A DNA stretch of 64,000 nt from Acestrorhynchus altus (lineage: Eukaryota > Chordata > Actinopteri > Characiformes > Acestrorhynchidae), in NCBI GenBank assembly GCA_034509495.1, contig CM067505.1:936903-1000902 (forward strand). Reading direction: 5' to 3'. Shown one piece after another: positions 54,624 through 64,000 of this stretch. A program made the translations under genes and the position numbers. The first letter of the stretch is position 1. The number at the start of each line of letters is the position of its first letter. The notes beneath the pieces were generated by a model, which did no database searches, was not told the origin of the DNA, and saw only the letters and a program-made list of their open reading frames with translations.

Positions 54624-57600
54624 GAACAGTCTGGGGAAGGCCTTCACTCCCATCTATCTGGTGGCTCCTACTCAGATCATGATGTGGCTCAACCAGTATC
54701 ACAACCATTGTGAGGAAATTCTCAGTCACATCATGTAAGACCTGCAGTAAACTTTCCTGAAAGCATCGATTTATTTTCATTGGTCAAAACTTGACCCTTT
54801 ACAACTCGTATCCAACTGAATTCAATCTCAGTTTAAATGCAAAAGGAGCTTCCAGTGCATGTTTACTGCTCTGACTGATCAGAGAGAAGGGGCGGGGCTG
54901 ATGCTCAACCTGCATACAGATCAAAGAGGGAGGCGAGGCTGATGCTCAACCTGCAGCCACAGACTCATTGATCAAAGAGGCAGGGCCTGATGCTCAACCT
55001 GCATACAGACTCTGACTGATCAGAGAGAGAGCAGGCTGATGCTCAACCTGCATACAGACTCCTGACTGATCAAAGAGAGGCGAGCTGATGATCAACCTGC
55101 ATACAGACTCTGACTGATCAAAGAGAGGGAAGCGGGGCGATGCTCAACCTGCATACAGACTCCTGACTGATCAGAGAGAGTGAGGCTGTGCTCAGCAGCC
55201 ATGAATAAACTGATCAGAGAGAGAGAGCGGGGCTGATGCTCAACCTGCATACAGACTGACTGATCAGAGAGAGAGTGGGGGCTGATGCTCAACCTGCATA
55301 CAGACTCTGACTGATCAGAGAGAGAGGAAGCCGGGGCTGATGCTCAGCCTGCATACAGACTCTGACTGATCAGAGAGAGGGGGCGGGGCTGATGCTCAAC
55401 CTGCATACAGACTCTGACTGACCAGAGAGAGGGGGCGGGGCTGATGACATCATTGTCCCAGATATTGGTTATAGAGGAAAAAAATGTCTTCTTTAAAGTG
55501 AAAAGAGATCAAAGTTCAGACCTGGGTACTGATGGTACTCTGGCACTATAAGGGTTAAATATTTGAACCCACTGACCTTTAATTCCCAGAGTTTAGAGGA
55601 CAGGTTTGGAGAAGATTTGACATCAAGAATGGACCCAGTGTGGCGCTCACCGGGTGGAAATGATTCCTCATGAGTGGCGCTTGTTGAGAGGAACTGCTGC
55701 CTTTAGAGGGGTCTCGGGCGAACTTCCATCTACCACCGGTGATGGAAAGTTGGAAGATGATAACAGATAGTGAGACCTGACATTAAAGAGATGAAGTATT
55801 CCTGACCCAACCTCAGAAAGTCTGTCCCTTGTTTGGAGTCTGCAACAGTGTGAACTGGTGCTCTCAGAGATGAGTGGGCTGAGTGAGAGTTGTTATATGG
55901 ATAAGACACAGCAGTGAGGAGTCATCATAACCTGGTCTCAGCGCTGGGGCTCACATAGTGATTTTAATGATGACTCCAGGGTGGGCGTTGGCAGAAATCA
56001 CATCATATCTCTATGGACAGCGTGAGGCATGAGCAGATTCGTCTGAATCCTGCATGGGGAGAGGATAGAGTCTTCGCAGACAGAGTTCAGCTAAAGTTAA
56101 TGTCTGTACAGCTCTGCCTGGTCACTGGAGGCACCCCTACCCGGCGCATTGCAGCTTCTTACACCCTTACGCTAGGCGGCTTGTTATTGGGCTGATACGT
56201 TGAATCAGTGTGCAGGGTAGGGGTGCCTCCGGGACGATTCCGCTGTGAAAGGGTTTGTTAATGAGCTGATTAGTTGAATCGGTGTGTTGGGAGCAGGTAA
56301 CCCACTAAATGTGCAGGGCAGGGGCTCCAGGACAGAGGTAGAAACACGGGTCAGTGCAAAGGAGTAGGTGATGTGTCCTCTTCAGCCTCAGAACTGACGA
56401 GGAGAGGACATAATAGTTGATTATAAGAATAATCACATCAACTTCAGCTCTACCTGAACACCTGCGCCTGGGGTCCCTTGCTGTACCATTACACTGTATG
56501 GACAAAGGTATTTGGACACCACAATAGATATTAGATCATTGCTGTAGTCATTTTAAGCTGTGAAAACCATTCACTTCTCTCAGTCCTTGATCTGAATGGT
56601 GCTGTCCGTGATTCTCTGTCATATCTGTTTCAACCGTTCAGCCAAATGTCTGAGTGAGGCGCAGAGAGTGTCCAATATCAAAACCAAGTCCTTCATTAGA
56701 CTCTCCTGAAAACCAGCCTCATGAAGGTAGGACACTGTTCAGAACCAGCAGTTAAGTCTGTGTGCCTCAGATTCTGAACTGGTGTCATAGATCATTCAAA
56801 CTGAGAGATGGTTCCAAAGAGTGGCGTCAGGAAGAAGCTCTGGCACATCGTTAATGTCAGTTTCAGACCTGTTTAGTGCGGCATTGTAAGAATGCGTTCG
56901 CCTGCAGTTTGACGCATCAGTCCGGCTGGAAGCTCGTTTTCTCTGGAGACACTATGCCCTGTGACGCTCTCGTACACATGGGTGAGTTTCACACACACTG
57001 TCCACACACTAGGGACGTCCCAAGTTTGAGATATTTCTATGAATTTGACCATGTTTTAAACAGAAACTTTAGTTGCGCCTATAATTTGAGCTGAAAACAA
57101 AGGAATTTTGACTAATTGACTTTAATGTTTAGATCGACAAGGATATTTATAATAATATATTCTTGACAGTGGTCCAAATAAAATACAATGGAATGTCCTT
57201 TATTATTGTTATTATTTATATATCATTAATTATCCCTTTTCAGGACTTTTATTCTGAAATGCAGACACTGTGTGAGCTCTCTGTAACCCGATATCCGGGT
57301 CACTGATATTGTAGTATCATGAGTGTCATTAGCCCCGCCCCCTCCCTCTGATCAGTCAGAGTCTGTATGCAGTAGCTTGATCAGGAGGTCCTACTCCTAC
57401 AGACATCCAACAGTGCACACACACACACACACACACACCTGAAGCGAGGTAACAGCATCAATCTCTCACCCACCCTAGAGAGTCTCCATAAGAGGCGCTA
57501 TTAGCAATGTTCTCCACATGAGGAACTCAGGGTTCTATAATGGACCTGCACTGCTCAGAGTTCCTCACAGCCTGTGTCTCACGTGGATTTTCACCAAAGT

Positions 57601-57712
57601 GCTCCTCAGAGTTTGAATGGTGGGATTGGAACTTATTTATGATGAGACCCTGTAGAGTAAGCATTTCAGTGATTCCTATTGGATAATGTGACTTACTGCA
57701 GTGGAGATCGAG

Positions 57713-57779
<67 letters not shown>

Positions 57780-57960
57780 AGGTATATCTGTAGTGTTCTG
57801 TCTGGTGGTTCGGATCAATAGGGATGTTCCTGTATTTAAAGCTGCGGGTTGGTTGAATTTTCTGCTTCCTCTCCCTGCCTGCTCTATGATCGATCAGCGC
57901 TGTAGGCTTCCCTACAGCCCAGTGCTTCCCTAGCCCGGAGAGGAGGGAGAGAGAGGGAGA

Positions 57961-57999
<39 letters not shown>

Positions 58000-58256
58000 T
58001 CCATCGACTGTCTCTAAATTAGCCAGCAGAGTCTCTCCCAGGCTGAAGCTCCACTTCTTCACCCACAGCCTTTATTACTGCAGGACTTGTGATCTAACAC
58101 AAATACGGTGATTGATTACTTGAGGCTGCCCAGAGGGAGAGAGAGAGTGTGTGTGTGTGTTTCTCATTTATTTTCTGGACAAAAATGTGATTTTTGTGGT
58201 AAATCTTTAGAAAAGCAGGACCAAAACTAACAGTTCCCTCAAAACGATCCTCGTTT

Positions 58257-58323
<67 letters not shown>

Positions 58324-61291
58324 AAAAAATTCCCCACTGCAGGACTAATAAAGGATTATCTAATATACAAAAATTGACCTCAAACTTCATCAGAGTCCTA
58401 AAAGCAGATTAAGAGAAACAAAACAGACATATTAGAAAGTAATACTTAGTAAAAGTACTTTCAGGAGACCAACTCTGCCAGGTTCACCACTGTTCTTCAG
58501 TGATCTCCTGAAGGTGGACTCATGAACATTAACTTTAGTCAATGTGAGAAAGACCTTTAGTTCTTCCCTTCGGTTCCTGTGTGAGCTGGTGGACTATCAG
58601 CACCGTGCTCTTGGTGTGACCCTTGTTGGTGGAGCACTCCTGAGGAGGGTAATGATGGTCTCCTCCATTTCTACACAGTCTGTCTGTCTGTGGATCGGTG
58701 GAGTCCAAACTCTTTAGAGAAGGTTTTGTAACCTTCTCCAGTCTGATGTGCATCAACAGCTGTTGTGAAGATCAGACTTTGATAGATCCCTGTTTTTAAA
58801 ATAAAAAGGCCACGCCCACTCACACCTGATTGACTGAGAACACCTGTCTCTAATTTCACCCTCAAATGATCTGCTGATCCTGAAGGTTCACATACTTCTG
58901 CTCACATATGTAATATTGCTTTAGGTCAAAAACATAGACAACTTTAGGTAGAAATAGAGGACAAATTTAAATGGGGACAGCTGTGTTTATCAGTGTGTGT
59001 CTTGTAGGAAAAAATGCCACACTGCTGATACATGAAGCCACGCTGGAAGATGGGATGGAAGAGGAGGCCATGGAGAAGAGACACAGGTAAGCAGAGTCTG
59101 GAATAACACTACAGAATTCCAGCTCCGTCACAGATGATCCTTCAGTGTCCCTCAAATGGCAGCACGAGGAGCAGATACAGGAGGATGTGGAGAGGTAGAA
59201 ACCAGTCACTGTTATCCTGGAAGAAGAAGATGATGATAATGATGATGATGATAATGAACGTGTCCTGCTGGTCCCTCAGTAACACTCCAGTCCTCTGCTG
59301 CTGAAACGGAAAAAACTCCAGGAATAAATGGGTTCTGCTCCAAACTGCCCGCATTTCCTTTAGACAGCACGTCTGAAGTGGACGCTTTTAGCTTATTGGA
59401 TCCTCTGCAGAGATTGGATTCGATTTGTCTCGTCTCTGTCCTGCACATTAGAGTCGCTGCTGAATCGCTCCGTTAAGAGAGAGCGTTTGACCTTATCGTA
59501 AAAATGATACAGCTGTGAAAGGAGGACGACGTCCAACCCCTCACAGAACGGCAGCAGGTTTAAAGAGTGGACGAGGCGTCGAAGTCCATTACGGAGACTT
59601 TTAATTGGGAAGGTGACCTTGATATTAATGGGCCTGGATCTGACCCAGGAGGTCAGATATAAACAGCAGGTAATTAGTGTTTGACTGCCCATCAGAAGTT
59701 GGGGGACACTTCGTGTCCAAAAGTTTGTGGACACTCCTTCTAACGAATGTGTTCAGCTACTTAAAGCTGCACCCATTGCTGGCAGAGATGGGCTCACAGC
59801 TGGTCTAGTCCCTGTAGAGAAGTACTGCCAATAGAATAGGACTCTCTGGAGCAGATACACAAACACAATGTCGTCCCATGTTATCTGTTCAGGCTCAGTC
59901 CAGCCAGTCAGCCAGTCCCCCCCAGAGTGAGTCTCTGACCAGTATACACTACTAGATTGTGCTGGGTTTGGTCAGGCTGAGGTGCTGACCAGCATACACT
60001 TCAAAATGGATCATTATGAAACGATGTCCTCAAGTGTTTGTTGAGTTGAGATCTGGAGCACACAGTGTGGCCCGTGCTGCAGAACCTCAGATGGTTTTTA
60101 GAAGATGGGAAGGATGAGAGTGAGGATCGTCCCACTGATGAAGACAGGCTGGAGTTTAAAATCTAAAGTCTCTCCTGCTTTCCTGGCATCGTAATTGACA
60201 GTATGACCAATTAGTCAGCAGGAGTTCCAGGAACTCAGTGGGCAATTTCAGCTTTTTAGTTCGGATGAGTAAGACTTTCAATTTATCACTGTCTCCTTCA
60301 GCTCTCGGGGGAGGCAGTGGTCTCCTTGGTGAAGATCTGGAGAGGGTCCCAGTTTCATTAGAGGACCTGTAGGTTTATGGTCGTGTGTATTGGTTCTGGA
60401 TGTTAAGCCAGTACTGGTTTATTAGTTGAGATGACACTTTATTAATGTAATGAATGTTCTCTGGAGGGATGGAGCTCCACTTGATTTTGAAGAAACGCTG
60501 GACACAGCTGTCCTATAATAACTAATAAGGGTTTGGTTTTCTTCAGAGTGTTATTCAGACTTTGCTTGTCTCTCTGCAGCACAACCTCGCAGGCCATTGA
60601 CATCGGGATGAAGATGAATGCAGAGTTCATCATGCTGAACCACTTCAGCCAGAGATACGCCAAGATTCCCCTCTTCAGCGACGACTTCAACCAGCGAGTG
60701 GGAATCTCCTTCGATCACATGAAGGTGAGTCTTCTGTGTGTGTCGATGGAGGAAGAGTGGAGAGATTCACAATCCAAGGTGTCTGAAGTCCAGTGTGAAG
60801 TTTCCCAGTCTGTGGTGGTTTAGGGCAGCTCCTGAAGAGCTACCTTCCTGCAGACTTTGGATTCCACCCGAAACAGAACCCTAATCTGAAATAGGAAATA
60901 TTCTGATATGAGGATCTAAATGTTTTTGATGTTCTAATCCCCGAGTGGTTATATATGTTTGTGAATATCATGCCTGTACTTTATAAATACTGTGTGTATA
61001 TATGTGTGTGTGTAAGTTTACATAACTACGTAACGTCACTGAGAACACTGTGACACGTTCCAGATCCGACTGGGAGATTTCCAGATCCTTCCTCGGCTCC
61101 TGGCCCCTCTGAAGGCGTTGTTCGCCGAGGAGATCGAAGAGATGGAGGAGAGAAGAGGAAGAAGGGAGCTGAAGGCAGGGAAGATTGTTGGGGTAGAGTT
61201 TAACCATGGGTCAGGAGAAGGGGGCGGAGCCAAGAGGGAACAGGACGAGCCTCCCCAGGACATGGCTGCCAAACGGATGAAGGCTAAATAA
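47809..61291 (+). CDS. elac2: Zinc phosphodiesterase ELAC2 (long-form tRNase Z)
   Basis: ELAC2 cuts the 3' trailer from tRNA precursors in nucleus and mitochondria. Exons: 47809-48050, 48554-48604, 48873-48943, 49053-49117, 49292-49349, 49665-49733, 49903-50043, 50381-50433, 50522-50580, 51015-51087, 51218-51330, 51490-51582, 51747-51885, 51977-52062, 52734-52855, 53911-54007, 54176-54314, 54432-54470, 54625-54734, 56642-56726, 56861-56981, 59008-59086, 60580-60724, 61064-61291. That is 24 coding exons, about 825 residues. Motifs: pseudo-domain FNCGEGIQRL; flexible-arm-bearing N-half; FLGTGSALPMKIRN; catalytic HIHADHHTG across exons 17-18; CLVRHCKNAF; SGDTMPC; RHSTTSQA; LNHFSQRY. The ATG opens an Arg-rich presequence, and Met26 could start the nuclear form. 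Exon 20 is interrupted in all frames; the others are clean. Confidence 0.96.
48065..48315. repeat. CAGTTTAGCCCCGCCCC-type degenerate minisatellite
   Basis: About seven imperfect 30-36 bp units (gtttagccccgccccattca) in ELAC2 intron 1. Confidence 0.8.
48459..48524. repeat. (GT)n upstream of ELAC2 exon 2
   Basis: About 65 bases of GT ending some 30 bases before the exon. A mixed (CAA)n/(TAA)n array (48606-48664) begins right after the donor. Confidence 0.9.
48956..49025. repeat. (CA)n filling ELAC2 intron 3
   Basis: Nearly all of the 109-bp intron is CA repeat. Confidence 0.9.
49188..49432. repeat. (GT)n tracts around ELAC2 exon 5
   Basis: GT at 49188-49229 and 49374-49432, on both sides of the 58-bp exon. 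A CT tract lies at 49126-49170. Confidence 0.9.
49845..49902. repeat. (GT)n abutting the ELAC2 exon 7 acceptor
   Basis: The GT run ends in gtttag, the acceptor. No conventional pyrimidine tract is present. Confidence 0.9.
51671..51736. repeat. (GT)n upstream of ELAC2 exon 13
   Basis: About 65 bases of GT ending 11 bases before the acceptor; they occupy most of the 164-bp intron's distal half. Confidence 0.9.
52677..52733. repeat. (TG)n abutting the ELAC2 exon 15 acceptor
   Basis: About 50 bases of TG followed directly by ttcag. Confidence 0.95.
53279..53490 (+). mobile_element. Truncated MITE copy (TACACTATATGGACAAA family)
   Basis: Begins cactgtacggacaaaagtat and keeps interior pieces (ttgctgtgaggatttg, ccactgctccacagctcag). 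Further partial copies of the family are at 45815-45990, 56488-56560 and 59705-59880. Confidence 0.7.
53570..53690. mobile_element. Partial copy of the dispersed MITE-like family
   Basis: Contains cagctcctctgatcacacag, gagctctttgtggttctata and gcagacttgcattctcctcc. Confidence 0.65.
53823..53904. repeat. (GT)n abutting the ELAC2 exon 16 acceptor
   Basis: About 80 bases of GT with one TTT interruption, ending ttctgaag at the acceptor. Confidence 0.95.
54584..54622. repeat. (CT)n at the ELAC2 exon 19 acceptor
   Basis: A pure CT run forms the polypyrimidine tract before gtag. Confidence 0.9.
54871..55445. repeat. 52-bp minisatellite, about 11 ragged copies
   Basis: The same unit as 18588-19284 (gctgatgctcaacctgcata), in ELAC2 intron 19 within the host dispersed element. 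Units between 54920 and 55330 are broken by many small indels. A lone inverted unit lies at 57335-57375. Confidence 0.95.
57715..57776. repeat. (GT)n microsatellite, ELAC2 intron 21
   Basis: About 60 bases of GT. A (GA)n tract follows at 57943-57995. Confidence 0.95.
58259..58365 (+). repeat. (GT)n plus retroposon-tail motif
   Basis: GT run, then aaattccccactgcaggact and aataaaggattatc, the same tail as at 13831-13863. Confidence 0.65.
58520..58800 (-). mobile_element. Tc1-like transposase N-terminal relic
   Basis: The minus strand reads AVDAHQTGEGYKTFSKEFG, homologous to the relic at 41506-41650, and continues into QTVCRNGGDHHYPPQECST. In ELAC2 intron 21. Confidence 0.75.
59705..59880 (-). 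mobile_element. Truncated MITE copy (TACACTATATGGACAAA family)
   Basis: Contains gtgtccaaaagtttgtggac, ttaaagctgcacccattgct and gaagtactgccaatagaata. In ELAC2 intron 22. Confidence 0.7.
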
Positions 61292-61768
61292 GCTTCCTGC
61301 AGATGGGTGTAAGCAGAGTAGAAGGACCTTTAAAGCAGTTGTCCTCAACCTTTTCATCACCGTGGACCGGTGAACGGGTTTGGGTCCACTGCTTTAAAGG
61401 ATAATCCAGCCTTTTTTCAGCGTAGAGTCCGTTACCACAGACCGCGGTTTTGACGTCCCTGCACAAACGGCTTGTACACACTTATAATTTAAACCAGCGA
61501 ACAGAACAGTTAATTATACGGATTAAAAAAGAGCCTAATGTTGTATATAAACACTATGAAACACCCTGTTTCCTACCAGTTGTTTTTGTGACCTCACAAC
61601 AATTTATTTACATATATCTGCCTTCTCAGCCAACAGCGGTTTAGCCCCACCCCCTCACGCTGAAGTTTAAAGGAGTGCTTCAGCTTGGGCTGTGATCGAA
61701 ATGGATCCCTGTTTACATTTTAGGGCACTAACGAGTGGGTCAGACATTTTTCTCTGTGTCATTTGACC

Positions 61769-61845
61769 GTGATTATGTACACTGATTATGTACACCGATT
61801 ATGTACACCGATTATGTACACCGATTATGTACACCGATTATGTAC
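61769..61845. repeat. 14-bp tandem repeat GATTATGTACACCG
   Basis: Five to six nearly perfect copies (accgattatgtacaccgatt). Confidence 0.95.
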
Positions 61846-63254
61846 ACTGTCATTGCATCATGACTCATCATGATGATGATGGAGGGAGGTTAGTATTTTG
61901 TACTATGTGTTTCTACTGGTTAAGCCCTATTGGGACGGGACTAGTTTAACTGGGGTAGGTGGGTAAAGTCATTTTAAGCCGAGCTTCCCTGTGACTAGTC
62001 CTGTCCGGATGCACCATGTCAGTCATTTTTCCCAACTGCAAAAAATTCCGGACTATATAACCTCCTGTAAAACGAGTCGTCGGAATGAGCTCAGGTGATA
62101 TTTGTGAGGGCGTGTGCACAGTCTGAGTGTAGCCTTCTTCTCAAACCAAATGTTCATCAGTAATGAGTTGATTGGTTTTCATCCTGTAATACGTGAGCAC
62201 TCAAGCCAAGGTGGCAGGACGTCCACTAAACCAGTCTGTCCCCATATAGCGCAGTACTAATGAGGGAATATGGGTCCATTTCAGTCACAGCCTCTGCCTG
62301 CTTTGTGACATCAGCACATCCAATCAGAGCAGAGGTCACGATGAACATCGTTCTTATTTTGCAAAAACGACGGTTTTTGTTTGATAACCCTGAGAAAACG
62401 AGCTGAAATACAAGAACCGTGTAGAAGATGAATCCTGTTATGAGTCTGTTATAAGTGAAGAAATCTCCGACCTGCAGGAAAACAGAGAAATGAATGTCTG
62501 TGGAAACTGACGCTACGCCACAGGTTCAGCAGATGAAGATGCTAAAGTGTTCCTTTAATTTTCTGCCAAGACCGGCCTCCGAAAAGCCTCCAGTGGACAC
62601 GATGCTCTCAACCAATGAGAGTAAACATTCATCTGCATCACGAATTCCTTAGTTACTGTATCTTCTAAGACTCGGACTTTATCTGATCTGAGCGAGTACG
62701 CAGCCTGTCCAGGGACATACGTGGTGGGAGCAGAGGTGTCTTCCCACATTCCACAGAGATATTTATCACCGGAAGGAGGTTTTGGGTGAATCCAGAGTTG
62801 ATGTTTGAGTTTGGAGTGATTTGATTGATGCTGAATTAGTCTGATTTCAACGTGACAGACTTTGATTCCTGGTTCCAGGGCGGGAATCCCAGTTGCACTT
62901 TGTTTTGTATGTAATATTGTGTTTGTGTACATATTCAGACTGATTTCTGTTTTTGCAAAGTTAATTTCTGGATTAAATTAAAGGCAAAACCACATAAACC
63001 TGATCTTGAGTTTTTCTGCTTTTTGACATAATAGGACAAAGAGTTTCACATTACGTCCAATTTTCATGATGAAGGGAACAATAGAAATGCTGACATCTAT
63101 TTACCTTGAATTCCACTGAAAGTTAATCAGGTTGTTCCTTCTGTAATGTTGCCATTTTGGAGATACAAGGGTTTAGCATGGCAATGATTATTTCCACAAG
63201 GGGGCGCAGTTTAATATATAAACATTAGAAGGTGATGAGATTTGGTTCAAAGGG

Positions 63255-63560
63255 AGAAGTACACTCCTCATTTCTCCTCTCTGTCCACTCTATCAGCTCC
63301 TCTGATCACACAGGAGCTCTTTGTGGTTCTATAATTCCAGACTGTAGTTCGTCTGTTTCTCTGCAGACTTTATTCTCCTCCTTTCACCATGATCTTCAAT
63401 GATCAGGACCCCACAGGACCACCACAGAGCAGATATGATGTGGGTGGTGGGTCATTCTCAGCACTGCAGTCACACTGACATGGTGGTGGTGTGTTAGTGT
63501 GTGTTGCGCTGGATCAGACACAGCAGTGCTGCTGGAGTGTTTAAAGAACAGTGTTTGAGA
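63255..63560. mobile_element. Copy of the dispersed MITE-like family
   Basis: Carries cagctcctctgatcacacag, aatgatcaggaccccacagg, ggtgggtcattctcagcact and ggatcagacacagcagtgct, in the same order as the inverse copy at 28700-29275. Confidence 0.7.
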
Positions 63561-63614
63561 AAAGTCCACCAAGCAGAAATGTCCCGCCGACAGCGTCCTC
63601 TGACCACTGATGAA

Positions 63615-63712
63615 GGACAAGAGGATGGATGGATGGCTTTGTCATCAATTGGGATTGATCCTGTGGCCTCCTGATGTTAGAGCCAGCGCTTAGACAGCTG
63701 GGCCACTCAGGA
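63615..63712 (-). mobile_element. Second type of tRNA-derived SINE (head)
   Basis: Minus-strand A box TGGCCCAGCTG (63695-63705) and B box GGATCAATCCC (63651-63661), with ctaagcgctggctctaac between. The sequence differs from the SINE at 34340-34563, so it is a different family. Confidence 0.7.
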
Positions 63713-64000
63713 ACCCAGCTGACGTGATTCACCAGGCAGAGCTGGTACAACTAGTCCGTGAGTTTAATGCAGTTCTAGTGAACTGAAAACTGGATCTTTG
63801 AAGCAGGTTCTCTGAAGCTGACCGAAAGGGGGCACTGTTTGCACGTGAATGTGCAGCTGCCTTGCTGGCCTCTATGGGAGTGGATACGGCTGGACCCCAG
63901 CAGCATCCTAAAGAACCAGCCATTAATTAGGCTGAAATCAGTGTGTTGTACTGGAATACACTTATAGGCTTCTACTGCATAACACCTGAGGTGCATAGGT

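Larger units (their letters stand above)
61292..64000. other. Region downstream of ELAC2
   Basis: No further gene recognised. It holds the ELAC2 3' UTR (end unknown; ATTAAA at 62972-62977 is one candidate signal), a 14-bp tandem repeat (61769-61845), a MITE-like copy (63255-63560) and a SINE (63615-63712). Confidence 0.55.

Overview
The window is vertebrate nuclear DNA, almost certainly teleost. Coding exons are short and split by GT-AG introns, (CA/GT)n microsatellites are extremely dense, fish-type MITEs, SINEs and Tc1 relics are scattered throughout, and every recognisable protein has a vertebrate orthologue. Otophysan (characin/catfish/knifefish-like) affinity is a guess from the look of the repeats. 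No bacterial, viral or CRISPR content was seen.

Layout: AMDHD2 (+, 0.7-5.9 kb, GlcNAc-6-phosphate deacetylase); JMJD8 (-, 7.7-9.8 kb, ER-lumen JmjC protein); SLC25A19 (+, 11.6-13.7 kb, mitochondrial thiamine pyrophosphate carrier); a THAP zinc-finger gene (-, 15.8-17.5 kb) with two alternative first coding exons; MIF4GD (+, 20.0-21.5 kb, SLBP-interacting MIF4G protein); MRPS7 (-, 24.6-27.0 kb, mitoribosomal uS7m); TMEM220 (-, 28.1-31.5 kb); MAP2K4 (+, 32.1-45.2 kb, MKK4 kinase, all exons including an 8-kb first intron); ELAC2 (+, 47.8-61.3 kb, long-form tRNase Z, 24 coding exons). From 61.3 kb to the end I see only repeats.

The order joins genes that in human lie on 16p13.3 (AMDHD2, JMJD8), 17q25 (SLC25A19, MIF4GD, MRPS7) and 17p12-p13 (TMEM220, MAP2K4, ELAC2). 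They are housekeeping neighbours, not an operon; the only functional echo is that three products (SLC25A19, MRPS7, ELAC2) serve mitochondria.

The strongest unusual signals are: (1) two 80-bp first exons, 300 bp apart and in the same phase, each encoding a different N-terminal half of the THAP zinc finger and each followed by a YY1-type motif; (2) a 52-bp minisatellite that has expanded inside copies of one dispersed element at three places; (3) clusters of single-base indels that break AMDHD2, JMJD8 exons 5-6, TMEM220 exon 1, MAP2K4 exon 1 and ELAC2 exon 20 while neighbouring exons are perfect, which looks more like patchy consensus error than gene death; (4) (TG)n tracts sitting directly against many 3' splice sites; (5) a hAT-type MITE with a perfect 8-bp target duplication; (6) two different tRNA-derived SINEs with visible A and B boxes.
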